Source: Gracilaria domingensis (taxonomy: Eukaryota > Rhodophyta > Florideophyceae > Gracilariales > Gracilariaceae). From it: a stretch of DNA of 64,000 nucleotides. Where the stretch lies: the NCBI GenBank assembly GCA_022539475.1, contig VCMS01000033.1, positions 1-64,000 of the forward strand. The letters are read 5' to 3'. A program made the translations under genes and the position numbers. The stretch's first letter is position 1, and each line of letters opens with the position of its first letter. Below, in pieces: positions 42,856-53,469 of this stretch. The notes under the pieces are model-generated. The model worked only from the letters and a program-made list of their open reading frames with translations, had not been told where the DNA came from and made no database searches.

Positions 42856-42896
42856 CGGCTCAGGAGACGCCCCTCCCGCAGGGGGAACTCCCAAGT

Positions 42897-45029
42897 TTAG
42901 TTTTTCTGGGCGGGGTTGGCCGGCGACGGCAAACTCTGCTCAGAGTGGGAAACAGAATTCCCGGGTTTGGGGTTGGTCACAGTTACCTGTTCAGCCTGGT
43001 TCCGAGGTTGCTCAGTTTGAACGTTCTGTCCTGTAACAGGATTGCCAAACTTAGCCCTTTGCTCTTCATAATTCTTACTCGGAACACGAGCACGGTCAGC
43101 TGGTGACAAGGACTCATACCACCCGATAATTTTCGGTAACTCCCGAGCGGGCAACATGCACACAGGTGCAATATGACCGGGTCGGTAACAAATATGACAG
43201 ATGGTCGTCACCGACTTATCGAAAGATCGATTACCATCTGGCCGTCGTTGCGGTTGCGCATTCACCCATCCTGGGCATGAGAAACGGCTGCCGTTGGTCG
43301 CGTAAGCGAGTTGAGCGGCCTGTACCCGTGTTCCTCCCATATAGAGTGCGGGGTCACCTTCCGAGATCGGAGTCGACGACGACGGAATGTCAGAAGACCG
43401 GTAAGAATCGGAAGCACTTCCAACGAAGTGGACATTATCGAGATCCGGGTTCACGGAGTTTCCACGTTCCAAGGAAAGAGATGGAGATGACTCGTTGACG
43501 AGCAACGCCCTTGAGCGACGGGGTTTCGGCGGGCGCCGAGCACGGAGGACTTCGCCTTCAGCCTGGGCCTACTGGACCAATTCCAGATACGTAATCCTAC
43601 GTTTCTCTTCGCGATATCGCGCCACCAAAGCCTTGATAGAAGGGTCCAACCGATCCACGAACATTGTGCATCTCTCCTGAGCGGAGTACACATTTCCACA
43701 GCGATGAAACGCTTTGTTCAACCGAGTTGAGTAAACCGTTTCGGTCTCTTCAGTCTTCTGTTTAGTATCTTGTGGAGCGAGCGTCGCGTTGTGAATCGCG
43801 CTTCCTGTTGCATAGGACCTCAGGAGGTATTGGACCGCTTCCGGCCAACAGCTGATACCTCCCTCAGATGCACATGACGACCCACGGACCGAGTTAAACT
43901 GATCTTCAGCGATCCCTGAAAGAAAATAGGGTAAAGCGAGAAACGCTTGCGCCTCGTTCATACCGAGAATGTCGGCTTCCTGCACAAAGCGGGCCAGGAA
44001 GTCCAGTACCAGAATTCGATCTTCGCCATCGAATTTCTTCGTAAAGACGATATCCAGTCTTCTGATGTGGTCCTTCACCTTACCGGTGCTTCGCGAGGTG
44101 CGACTTGACGATGAATCGTCCAATCGGTAATAACGATACGACAACAGCTTTTTGTAGAGGAGATTCGTTGTTTTCAACTCCTTGAGTCCAAGATGACGTC
44201 TACCTTTCTCGCGAGAGCGAATCACTCCTTGAGTGGCATATGTCGCCTTCGACTTCGTCCCGCGGGATCTACTCCCATACCGATCTCGGTCTTCCTCACT
44301 GTCCGAAGAACTGGATGAAGTAGATTTCGCAGAGCGAACGCTAGAATTGGAACTAGACGAATCCGAGTCGTAATGGAGTTCCTTTTTGGATCGGCGATTT
44401 CCGTGATACGGAGATTGGCGTGCCGAGCGCTTAGATGCTTCTTCCTTAGCATTCTTCGCATCAGATGCGTCATCCATTCGGATGATCTCTTCGAGAGTAG
44501 ACAACCGAGTGGTTAGGCGATCGATTTCAGTTCGATGCTCCTGAATAGAGGAATGGTAAGCTTGAACAAAAGCGGCTGGTGCACCCAGACTTTCCAAAAT
44601 GGAATTCACGTCTTGACGTAAGACACGAATGTCATTGGTCGGATCTCCGATTTCAGCTTGGCCAAGCTTCCGTCTGAGATACTGCAGATCCTCGAACAAC
44701 GAGTTTTGCGCGAGCTGACTGACACGCAGTTGAGCCTCGAGGTACGAGTATCCAGGGGTTTCAACCACGTCGTCTGGTCTCTCCGTGGCCGGAGTACCCG
44801 TAACGGGCGGAGCTCCTGCCGTAGAAGCGGCCATCGGACCCGACGTGACTGACGAAGCTCTCCGGGGTTCCGGGACCTGTCCATTGTCAGGCGACCTTGC
44901 AGGTACGGAGGCGCGAGAACAGTGAGGCCTAGGCGGAGGCACACCAGCATCTCTGGCCACACCGTTTCGAGGGTTCGGCGCAAGTGGCGCCATACCGGGC
45001 CACGGTGTACCGAACAGCGGTAAGATCAA
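42897..45029 (-). pseudogene. Ty3/gypsy Gag of element C, one in-frame TAG
   Basis: Homologous to the element A Gag throughout. It has a Pro/Arg-rich start, coiled-coil (LEEIIRMD), Ser/Arg hinge, LGLKELKTTN, LDFLARFVQEADILGMNEAQ, SAQERCTMFVDRLDPS, and a CCHC knuckle (CHICYRPGHIAPVC). The single break is a TAG at 43571-43569 between YLELVQ and AQAEGE, where the element A Gag has Tyr. Both sides stay in one frame of 711 codons. A real stop is also present at 42897. Confidence 0.88.
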
Positions 45030-45190
45030 ATTAACAACGAGAAGTCTCGGTACTCCAAAGGGTAAGTAACGAACAACAAATAGAACACTCTAGAGAGTCC
45101 ACTGTTCCACAGTAGCTTCCGAAAAACCAATTGGTCACTAATCGTGAGACTCCTCGACAAGAACGAGAACGAAAGGAAGAATCCAACCCG

Positions 45191-45208
45191 TTCTAAGTCG
45201 GGAGACCA
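45191..45208 (-). other. tRNA primer binding site of element C
   Basis: Same 18 bases as in element A, two bases inside the LTR edge at 45211. Confidence 0.7.
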
Positions 45209-45210
45209 CT

Positions 45211-46189
45211 TGTAGAGCAAAACCCCAGCCATGGGATCGTCTCTCAAGGCGTTCGAGTCCTTGCCCTCTAGACGAGGTGAACTCAGTGGTGAGTCCTCCG
45301 AACACGGATAGTGCGGGTGTAATACCGCCCGTCGTACGGGATATACCTACAGAGGTTGATGGATGAACGGGCCTGATCCAGGAATCCGGCGAAAAGCGAC
45401 GGAATGGTTGAGGAGGGAGGTGCCGTAGAACGGTGTAAGCCCTAGGTAAAAGGGGGAAAAGGAAGGGAAACCAAAGGAGGAAAAGAGAGGAATCCCGCGG
45501 CGGGACGTGCGGCAAGCGGCAACAGACCCGGCGCCGGGAGACGACGGTGTGTATTAAGCCCACGCGGCACAACTCTATACAGAGACGGAAACGCCACCAA
45601 TTGTGGTGAAAGCAGTTCAACTGCACAGTAAGCGAAACAGAAAGTCCGAAAGCACGGAATAAATAAGCCCGAAGGCAAGGCCACAATGGTCAGTATTGCC
45701 TGAGTGATCCCGAAGGATGAATCCAATCCGTATCGTACGCGGTGACCCTCCTGAGGGAGTTGTACACTTCGCGCAGGCGGACTTGGTTTAGAGCCGAACT
45801 TAGCTACCCTTTACTGAAAGACGAGGTGACCGGGAAGTCACCTCTTATAACGTAAGCGATAAATTGGTTAAACTTAATTAAATAATCTATTGCACACCTA
45901 AGCAGGTCCATACACGTGGTGCACGTGACAACCCGCGGCAGCGTCCAGTAAAATATCCGACAATCATAACAAGACATGTGTGAACACACCCATTCCTACA
46001 CACGCGTCCACGCGACCAGCACTCATCTGTGCCACGTCATGGCTGACCCCTCAGGGTACCGTACCTCAATACTGCCGAAAGCATCCCATCCGTGGGTCAA
46101 TACTCATACCTTCCGAGTACCCGGAATCATCCTTACCAGGGGTTATGACAACAATCCCGGTGTATCGGGCGAGCACTTTTTGCTTCACA
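45211..46189 (-). repeat. 5' LTR of element C
   Basis: 979 bases from TGTAGAGCAA to TTGCTTCACA. The right edge was set by homology with the element A LTR near 46095 (GGGTC...ACTCATA) and by a matching length and terminal repeat. It is diverged from the element A LTR. No partner LTR is in the window. Confidence 0.75.
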
Positions 46190-46459
46190 GCATCTACCTC
46201 TATACCCTTATGTAGAGCAGGTTTCGGACACCCTGTCGGTGCGCTTTCGGCGACGCGGCTCCTGTTTGCCCACTCGTAGGATTGCACCACAAAAAGTGCT
46301 TCATTGTTCCAACGCTCTTTAGCGTGTAGTTCCTCGTACACCATTCTATCTCTATTAGCCAGCTTCACCTGCCTCGCAACACTTTTATCCTGAGGCTCGA
46401 GAGCAGACAGAATAGAATCAAAATCACTCTCATGTGTAGCGCTTAGAAGCTGTCCCTTG
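46190..46459. other. Spacer, no gene seen
   Basis: 270 bases between the LTR and the stop of the spliced gene. A minus-strand ORF crosses it in the frame left open by an unspliced intron. Confidence 0.5.
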
Positions 46460-47328
46460 CTAGCGGACTGAACCGCACTTGTCGTCGTTGACCTCATCGG
46501 ACGAACTCTGATTCCCACGCCTTTCTCTCTTTATGCATCGGAGCTTAATGCTCTTGTCGTCAATGGGCTCAGAAAGGGGTTCTGTTTCAGAAAGCAGTGA
46601 GTGCAATGAGTATAGATAATAAATTTCCTACCCTCAGCAAAAAGCGCAAAGGCATCGAGATCACCTTGACCCGAGGCTTGATAGAAAGAAAAACAAGTTC
46701 CATAGCAGCTCTGCAGTTGTCCAAACTTGCGTTTTAAAACGCCCCCCTCTCGCAAATGTGGTCCCAAAGATGGATTAATGGATGCAATCTCATCATGTGT
46801 TACCCCTCTCGACAACATTTTAATCGCTTCTGGATTAAATTCCGAGTCATTGAACAACGGCGCAATATGTTCTGAACATGGATTTTCAATTTGCCCATCA
46901 AACCTTGCACGAGATAGGCAGGTCATAAGGCATTGACTTGTAGCCGTCATGCAAGAGCTTGCCAGTACATGGAAAAGCCTACAAAATTCTACTGCTTTAA
47001 ACGTTGGTCTATGTATGTCCTCAGTATTGATAATAAAATTCGGATCTAGCACTGACTCATCAATTAAATCTTCTCTATTGCCGGAGGCGGGCTTATCTCC
47101 TTTAACGCACATCACTTTTTCATCTTGGTTGTCGCTCTTTTTAATCCATATAGTAGTATGGCGCAAGCTAGAGGCACGAAAATATTCCGGTTCAATGTGA
47201 TCAAAGCTGCTATCCATCAAATTGTAAATTGTGTGCAAACGTTTTTTCTTCTGTATTTTTGTTGCAGCAAGAACTATCCGCTTTGTATATTTAACATGGC
47301 GTTTTGTGCACCGTGAATTTGGAGCCAT
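46460..47328 (-). CDS. Hypothetical protein, two exons
   Basis: I do not recognise the family. Exon 1 runs 47328-46632 and exon 2 46581-46460, with a 50-base intron (46631-46582) starting GTAGG and ending TTCTGAAACAG. Without splicing a TAA follows soon. With splicing the frame ends in a charged tail (DDKSIKLRCIKRERRG) at TAG 46462-46460, 272 residues. I chose the ATG at 47328 (MAPNSRCTKRH), which has AAA before it; the frame is open 12 codons further up. The N-terminus is very basic (KRHVKYTKRIVLAATKIQKKKR), then mixed and acidic. It lies between element C and the pogo-like transposon and could be an accessory or host gene. Confidence 0.5.
46582..46631 (-). other. 50-base intron
   Basis: Donor GTAGGAAA and acceptor CTGCTTTCTGAAACAG on the minus strand. 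Splicing removes a TAA and restores a natural-looking acidic/basic end. Confidence 0.6.
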
Positions 47329-47753
47329 TTTCGCGCTTGTGTGCAGTAAATACTTTCGAAGCATTTAATTTGAAGAGTTGTTTTCGTTTGCTTCACAAAA
47401 ATTGCAGTCACGATGAATAGCAATGCCGACGGTGTTGCTCTATGTGCTGTTGTAGACATAGAATGAGAACTTTCACTCATTGCATTGGTCAGTCGAGCAA
47501 GCAATATTAGAAAGATGTGTACGAATATCAGTTTTGGGACTGCGAGGAGATGGGATTTATGATAATGACGGGTTGCATAATGGGAAATAATGCTCGCTAT
47601 TGCAGTAGAAAGTTTGTGTCTGGGAAAGAAAGAAAGCTCCAGACGGAAAGTTCTATGGATTCAACACTTATAACATATGTATTGCGGTTATTGGCAGGTG
47701 ACCGGTTTCCAAGTTTCTGTCTTTAATTTTGTCAAGTTGTAGAACACCCCTTA
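47329..47753. other. Spacer, no gene seen
   Basis: AT-rich sequence upstream of the two-exon gene and left of the pogo-like element. No credible ORF. Confidence 0.5.
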
Positions 47754-50146
47754 ACCCTTTTGAGACGGTTCGCTTACGTCTAGTGAGCTAGACATAAGCG
47801 GGCAACATGATTGGGTAGCCGCTATAACCAATCGTTGTCAGCGTGCCACTTGTCTGCTTGGCTTATGTCTAGCTCACTACACCCAGTGACCGTAATAGGT
47901 GTGGTCCACATTAAAAACGGTAACTCCAATTACGACAAGGATACCACCAATGGTGTGGTCCACAAGAAATTTGGTACCACACTATTTACATGTCAGAAAT
48001 ATATAGTGTGGGCCACATCATTTATTTAAGGAAAAATTGCTGTGGGTAGCACTCTCAGTTGAAATGAGATCACGCCATTCAGTTTAAAGTAACTGGCTCG
48101 CCCTCAAAGTGGCTACGGTGCTCAGAAATGATCTTCTGAAGGGCGGGGAACAATTGACGTTCTTCCCATCGACCGTTCAAGTTCAAGGCCAGCCCGGTTC
48201 GGATCATAGCTTTGCGCGCGTACGTAATACCGTCTACATCACGCTGTACGTCAACATCTCGAACAGCATCAGCAGCAAGCTTCAGAAAAAACCGTTTTCC
48301 CGGATTGATAACTCTGCCAGACGCTGACCATTCCCCTTTTGCGATCTTCTCCATCCTAAATCTTTCCCACCTAACACCCCACGCACTTTTGATCTTCTGA
48401 ATTATGAACGAATCAGCAGGCTGGACAAGGTCGGTGGCATTCTTTGGGAAGTACTTCAACGTCGTTCTGATAAGTTGGCTCGCTTCCTGTAGCGCTGTGA
48501 TGAGGTTATGTATGCTGCAATTATCGACAAATAGAATTCGATTGCGATTGTCTGGTAATGCAGAAATTGCTCTTCCCTCTCGTAGCCACTGAGGCATAAC
48601 AGTTGTGTCCATCCAACCCTTCGGGCCCGTCCTGTAACTCACTTCTGGCACATCGTCGGGCACTCCGCGGATTGGATAGGATCTTGACGTGTTCTTAAAG
48701 ACCATAAACGCTGGCTGGATTCTCGCGTTTGGTCCTCCGCTTATTCGAACCACCATAGTCATGCCCTCATCACCAGAGACCACATCGCAGTACTTAACCT
48801 CCTGCCCACCGCAGTAACCCAACGTTTTCCCGTTGTCCATCTTTATCATAAAATGAGTTTCATCGACGTTTTCAATATCCTCTTCCTTCCATTCACCGCT
48901 TCGAAACGCTCGTGCGATAACGCCCAAATGATAGGCAACTTCCTTATGAATCTCTTCGGTTTTCTGCGGCGACAGCATGAGTTTTCCTGTGTGAGCACGA
49001 CTCACGATCCTATGGCGCTCCATAAACCCCTGAATCCAGCGACGGTCGATGCAGTCGGCGATGTATTTTTGTGACCGGTCATCCTTGGTGCGTTTGTTGA
49101 AGGATGTATTTGATGACGTTTCTATTATCGTCAAGGCAAATTCTCACATGGGCTTCCAATTAAACTTCACTCCCAGTTTACGAAGTCTGTCAAACTCGCT
49201 AAGCATGCAAATATGTAGAACACTTACCCCTTACCCACTAACGGTTTTTCTACCACGCTCTGACCTAGCCTTTAGGTTTACCCTCTTCAGTCCAATGTCT
49301 GTTATTCTTGATATAGTAGTACAGGAATCTCTGCTTTGCTGTGTTCCGGTTTCGTCTACATAATCTAATCTGCTGCGCCAGATACGACTGGCTTTCATTA
49401 AGTTTGTCTTCTGTCCGCTGCGGAAGAGAATGGGAAAGTTACCCACGGCCTTGGATATGATGTGCTTTGAGCCATTGGTTATAGCTCTCTTAGTCATCCA
49501 TGACGCTATTTTCGTTCTCTTTAAAATGGTGATAACATTGTTTACTTTCTGCGGCGTTTTGTTGTTTGGATATTTGGTTGATTGGGGGTTTGGATGCTCG
49601 AGGTTTGGATTTGGCTGGACGTCGGAGCTGCATTGGTAGCGTTTTTGCGCTCAGCAACACGTTCAAACGCGGCCAGGATTGGGGAAGCTTTCAAAGGGAT
49701 GGTCATGATAGTTTTTGATCAAAGAAAACGACAAGGTGTCGTCAATTGTGTGACTGAGAGTTGGGCCTGATTGACATTTTATTCTCGCGGGTGCTTTTCG
49801 CGCCATTTTTAGACCGTTCTGGTCATAGTATTTACATATTGATAAGCATGCTTTTACCGTGAATAGTGTGGTATACACTATTTACGGCACCACTCTATTT
49901 AAACAGCCTCATTTTTTACGGTCACTGGGTGTAGACATAAGCAAAAACTTTTTCAATTGGCTTCAAATTCAATCGGTTTGGAATCAAACCAATAACATTC
50001 GAACTCGAGTATCTCGTGTATTTCAATCAACATGGTTTGTTACACCGCTTTCTTTTATCCGCATGATCGAGTCATTTCTTTCCTTCTCATTGGCTCTTTC
50101 TTATGTCTGGCTCACTAGACATAAGAACTTTTAGTCCCAAAAGGGT
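47754..50146 (-). mobile_element. Pogo-like (Tc1/mariner superfamily) DNA transposon
   Basis: 2393 bases between TA dinucleotides (47752-47753 and 50147-50148), the classic duplication of this superfamily. The ends are inverted (ACCCTTTTGAGAC left, ACCCTTTTGGGAC right). Each carries an imperfect palindrome (left CTTACGTCTAG-TGAG-CTAGACATAAG around 47770-47797, right CTTATGTCTGG...CTAGACATAAG around 50100-50126). A second inverted pair lies inside (CACCCAGTGACCGTAA at 47881 and its complement at 49917). The transposase lies on the minus strand between them. Confidence 0.9.
48079..49497 (-). pseudogene. Pogo-like DDE transposase
   Basis: The catalytic domain has VDETHFMIK (first Asp), ILFVDNCSIH (second Asp) and a third near PADSFIIQKIKSAW, the DDD pattern of the pogo/CENP-B/jerky group. 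An HTH-like middle (DRRWIQGFMERHRIV) and a basic N-terminus (49497-49231) lie before it. The two ORFs share a frame. The TAA between them disappears if a 36-base GTAAGG...CTTAG stretch is spliced, giving VSG-EFDRLRKLGVKFNW. A TGA at 49146-49144 (KPM-EFALT) remains, so this copy is probably dead or needs readthrough. Confidence 0.85.
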
Positions 50147-50148
50147 TA

Positions 50149-51450
50149 ATTTCTAATTGCCCTCTGATCTTGGTGACCAGCCGGTCACTGGTCGATTGCG
50201 TTTCCAGCGATGCGTCGTTTTTTTCCCTTTGTCGGAAGGCGGCCTTCGGCCAACCTACTCTAAAGTGCGTACAGTAATTGATGTCATTGCGGTTTTTTGG
50301 ACGTTCAAAATGCTTTTTTTTCATTGGTGTAGCGTTTTGGACGTCCAAAATATACGTTTTTTCTAAAGTTTTGCTGGTTTTGATGTGCCATGTGGTCGCA
50401 CGAGAATCGCGCGACCCCTGTTTTGCGCATAAATTTTAAGGGGGTTTGGCTCATACTGCACGCAAGCCTTTGTGCTGGGTAGACAACCTTAAGCCGGGGT
50501 GTTACAGAACGTTTGTCAAAACAAGGTTCTCTCTCCACGAAGGCCAACAGTAGAATTGGTACAGAATGACATGGGGTTTCAAGGCACGCAAAAAGAATTT
50601 ATTTGTAGGTCAAGCGCTACTCCGCTCGCCGCCGCCGCCGCTCGTCCTCCGCAGTGCGGACGGTCCGGGCGCGCGGCGGCAGCTCGGAGCCGCGCGCCGA
50701 CCTTCGCCTTCTTCTCACGTGCCTTGGGGTCTGCTTTTTGCCTTCCCACCCAACCCACTCCCAGGCTATGGCTTGCGCTGCACTACCGGAGGACCTGGTG
50801 CTATGCAGCACCGGGAAGACCTGGTGCTATGCAGCACCAGGAGCCAGCATGGATAAGCTCCATGCTGGCGCGGCAGTGCCAGCAGGGCAAGAAAGCCTAC
50901 AGACCCAAAGCTTGACCGATTAAAATAAATCACATTAAGTGAAACCTGTACCCACCTTATAACCCTAATATGAAACAAAATCCCTACCCCTGCAAAAGCC
51001 CCTAAAATCAGGGTTCTTTTTCAAATCTGTACCCACCCAAAACCCCCTAAAATCGCACCCCGCTAAAAAAACCTCTAAAATCTGGGTACCTTGATGCCTT
51101 CCAGAGGCAACATTTGCTGACACGTGTATTTGGATTTTTAGGCAAAAATCTATGCGAAGGGTACAGATCACCGATTAATATACCATTGCCGAATCATGCA
51201 CAGCGGACACTAGAGGCTTCTGAATGCAGCGCGAACCTCCGTCGGCGCGATAAGGAGAACGAAGTTGAGCGGATAAAAACAGTACGCCAGAAGCAAAATG
51301 GTGTCCTGTTTTGGTTTGTGGAGGGTTGTTTAACTGTACAAGAAAAAAAATATATACACTGACCTAATACAACTATAGTGCCGTTAGTGAGGAGGATACA
51401 TGACATATATTCAAGGGGAGGAGAGGAGAGTTGAAGAGCAGGGGTGAGGG
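50149..51450. other. No gene recognised; palindromes and short tandem repeats
   Basis: Holds a GC-rich patch (50610-50900) with two copies of a 28-base unit around GACCTGGTGCTATGCAGCACC and a palindrome GCCAGCATGG...CCATGCTGGC. A degenerate repeat with CCCCTAAAATC units (50960-51085) follows. The ORFs here show no family features. Confidence 0.6.
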
Positions 51451-52782
51451 TCATTGCTTTTGCTGTTGCGACGATAGAGCTCGCGCTTCAGTGAAAACTG
51501 CGATCATGTCACGAATGTCGGGAGTGCCATTATCTTGATAGCCGTTTGCGAACTGACGATTGTGTCGCTCGCCATCTTGTCTCCACTGTTGGAAGAGCTC
51601 TTCATCCACGTCAAACACAGCGTCTCGCACTGGGGGTTCTGGTTCATCGCGCACGGCCGCGACTATGCTGTCAAACTGATCAAACTGCTGCTCATTACCG
51701 ACCCATTTGCACGTTTCGGCGTCCATATGCATAGCAGGCAGCTGTGCATCGGTTTGCGCTTGCATAGGTTGCGAGTCGTCAACGCCCGAAAGGTCCATGT
51801 CCCCTAGAGCTTCCTCTTCCTCCTGATCGTTCTCCGCATACGCCGCAAGCACAGCGTAGGCATTGGCCTGCGTCTGATGATCACCATGCGGCAGACCAGC
51901 CGGGGCAAACATGCCGAACAACGAGATGGAATTGGAGCGCGTCTCTTGCCTATCCTCGGGAAAAGTGGCGACGATGGGAACGGCCATGTTGTGGTGGTGG
52001 TCGTCGCATTCCGCGGGCGGTTCGCTCGAGGGCATGTTTCGTTCGGACGGCGGCGGTGAGGGCCCTTCTGCGTACTCTGACTGCACGGATGCAAGCTGCT
52101 CTGGTGGTTGTTGCGGAGACGCAGGCGGGCGTTGCGGGTGATCGTCGACGGCAGAGAGGGGCACAGCGGTGGCTTCCCGCACGTCAGGCAGCTTACTGAA
52201 TAGGCGCAGCACAGAGCGAGGGGAGCGCGGACTGTCGGAGGCTGAGTGCGGCGCGCGATCGGACATAGCTTCCGCCGAAGCGACGGTCGGAAGCGATTCT
52301 GTCGAGCACGAGAGCCATCGCTCGTCCGGCGGGGGTACTGGGCACTTTCGCGGCGTAGCGTTGAGCGGTTGCGCACGAGAGCATGACGGCGAGCAGGAGG
52401 GGGCGGCGGCGCATTGGGCGTCTTCACGGTCGGTGCATGACGACAGCGAGGTGGCCGACGAGGAGTGCGAGCGGGCGTAGGGTTGCGAGGCGTCGCTGTA
52501 GCTTGTTTCGACGTAGGCGGACTTGGGGGCGTTGGGGATGAGCGAGCGCGTGGACGGGCGCTTAGTGGGCGCCAGACAGGCGCCGTGGTGCGCGTAGAGC
52601 GAGGCGGGGGGCGGGGGCGGACGCGGGCGGCGAAGAAGCAGGTCGCGGAAAGTGCGACGGATGGAGTGGTGCGGCCAGCGCAGCGCGTCGCGAAACAGGC
52701 GCGGCAGCGCGGCCTGTCGCAGCGACGGCGACGACGCGGCGTCTGACGCGGGCGGCGGCGGATTGACGCAGAGCGAAAACAT
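51451..52782 (-). CDS. Acidic low-complexity protein with Byr4/Bfa1-like motif
   Basis: 443 residues from MFSLCVNPPPP (52782). The frame is open to 53469, but the upstream part is an Arg/Ala/Pro run in a GC-rich leader where other frames are equally open, so I take the later ATG. Most of the protein is Ser/Pro-rich and disordered. Near the C-terminus AMHMDAETCKWVGNEQQFD (about 51660-51735) resembles the 'DP-x-x-x-x-W-x-x-x-E-x-x' motif of the fungal Spg1-GAP subunit Byr4/Bfa1, and an acidic stretch and a helical end (TPDIRDMIAVFTEARAL) flank it. If right, it would act upstream of the Cdc7-like kinase 4 kb away. That assignment is inference. Confidence 0.6.
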   Translation of the reverse strand: MFSLCVNPPPPASDAASSPSLRQAALPRLFRDALRWPHHSIRRTFRDLLLRRPRPPPPPASLYAHHGACLAPTKRPSTRSLIPNAPKSAYVETSYSDASQPYARSHSSSATSLSSCTDREDAQCAAAPSCSPSCSRAQPLNATPRKCPVPPPDERWLSCSTESLPTVASAEAMSDRAPHSASDSPRSPRSVLRLFSKLPDVREATAVPLSAVDDHPQRPPASPQQPPEQLASVQSEYAEGPSPPPSERNMPSSEPPAECDDHHHNMAVPIVATFPEDRQETRSNSISLFGMFAPAGLPHGDHQTQANAYAVLAAYAENDQEEEEALGDMDLSGVDDSQPMQAQTDAQLPAMHMDAETCKWVGNEQQFDQFDSIVAAVRDEPEPPVRDAVFDVDEELFQQWRQDGERHNRQFANGYQDNGTPDIRDMIAVFTEARALSSQQQKQ

Positions 52783-53469
52783 GCGGGCGACGCGCGGCGG
52801 CGGCGGCGGCGGCGGCGGCGAGCGGCGGCAGCGGCGAGCGGCGGGCGGGAGGAGTCGGGTGGGAGGAGTCGGGCGGGAGGGGTCGGGCGGGAGGAGGCGG
52901 GCGGGAAGAGGACGACGGCCGGCGGGTGAGCGACGACGGACGCGCGGTGCGGACGGGGCGCGTCGAAGGGCAGTCGAAGACGGCCCGGCGGAGGGGTGCG
53001 GCACGCGCAGATAAAAGGGCGCGCCGCGAGCGCGCGTCCGCGCCGAATTGAGCGGCGGCGCGCCGCGGCGCTGATTGGCGCGTTTTGGCGCGCGGCGTGT
53101 AGTTTGGCGAAATGTTTTACGGCGCGCGCACGTGGAGCTTTCGTGGCCGACAAGTGGATGCCGCGCCGTCGCCGATTGTAGAAACGCGCGCGCGCACTCC
53201 CCGCTGTCGCTTTGCTTGGCGCGCGCTTCAGGAAAGCGCGCCGCCGCGCCGCGCGCCGCCGCCGGCGTAGGCGCCAACCTTTGCTGATTTCGTGGAGCCT
53301 TCCGCGCCGCGCCGTTCCCGCCCTCGCCCCCTCGTCTTCCAATTACGAACGTACCATGTAAGTCGCCGCCGCCGCCGCCTCTGCTTCCTGCGTTTGACGA
53401 GCTGTCGATGATGATCCGAAGGTAATCTTCGGACACCTGCCGAGAGTCTTTCTCAATGAGCTCAACCAC

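Larger units (their letters stand above)
42856..46189 (-). mobile_element. Truncated Ty3/gypsy element C (5' LTR and gag only)
   Basis: Reads right to left: 5' LTR, primer binding site identical to element A, and gag. It ends at the gag-pol spacer, whose last bases (GCCCCTCCCG, AGTTTTTCTG) match element A at 35000-35070. All of pol and the 3' LTR are missing. The truncated end is fused to the CHD1-like helicase. Confidence 0.88.

Noticed and set aside
12350-43571. Reassigned stop codon in this genome
   Set aside because: Intact genes in the window use TAG (kinase, MED6) and TGA (Nudix) as real stops and have no internal stops. The interruptions are limited to elements and decaying genes and use all three stops.
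53000-53030. TATA-like GATAAAAGG on the plus strand
   Set aside because: No plus-strand gene follows, and it points away from the minus-strand gene.
51804-53342. 512-residue minus-strand ORF overlapping the acidic protein
   Set aside because: It is a shadow frame of the 51451-52782 gene, almost pure Arg/Pro/Ala, caused by GC-rich codons.
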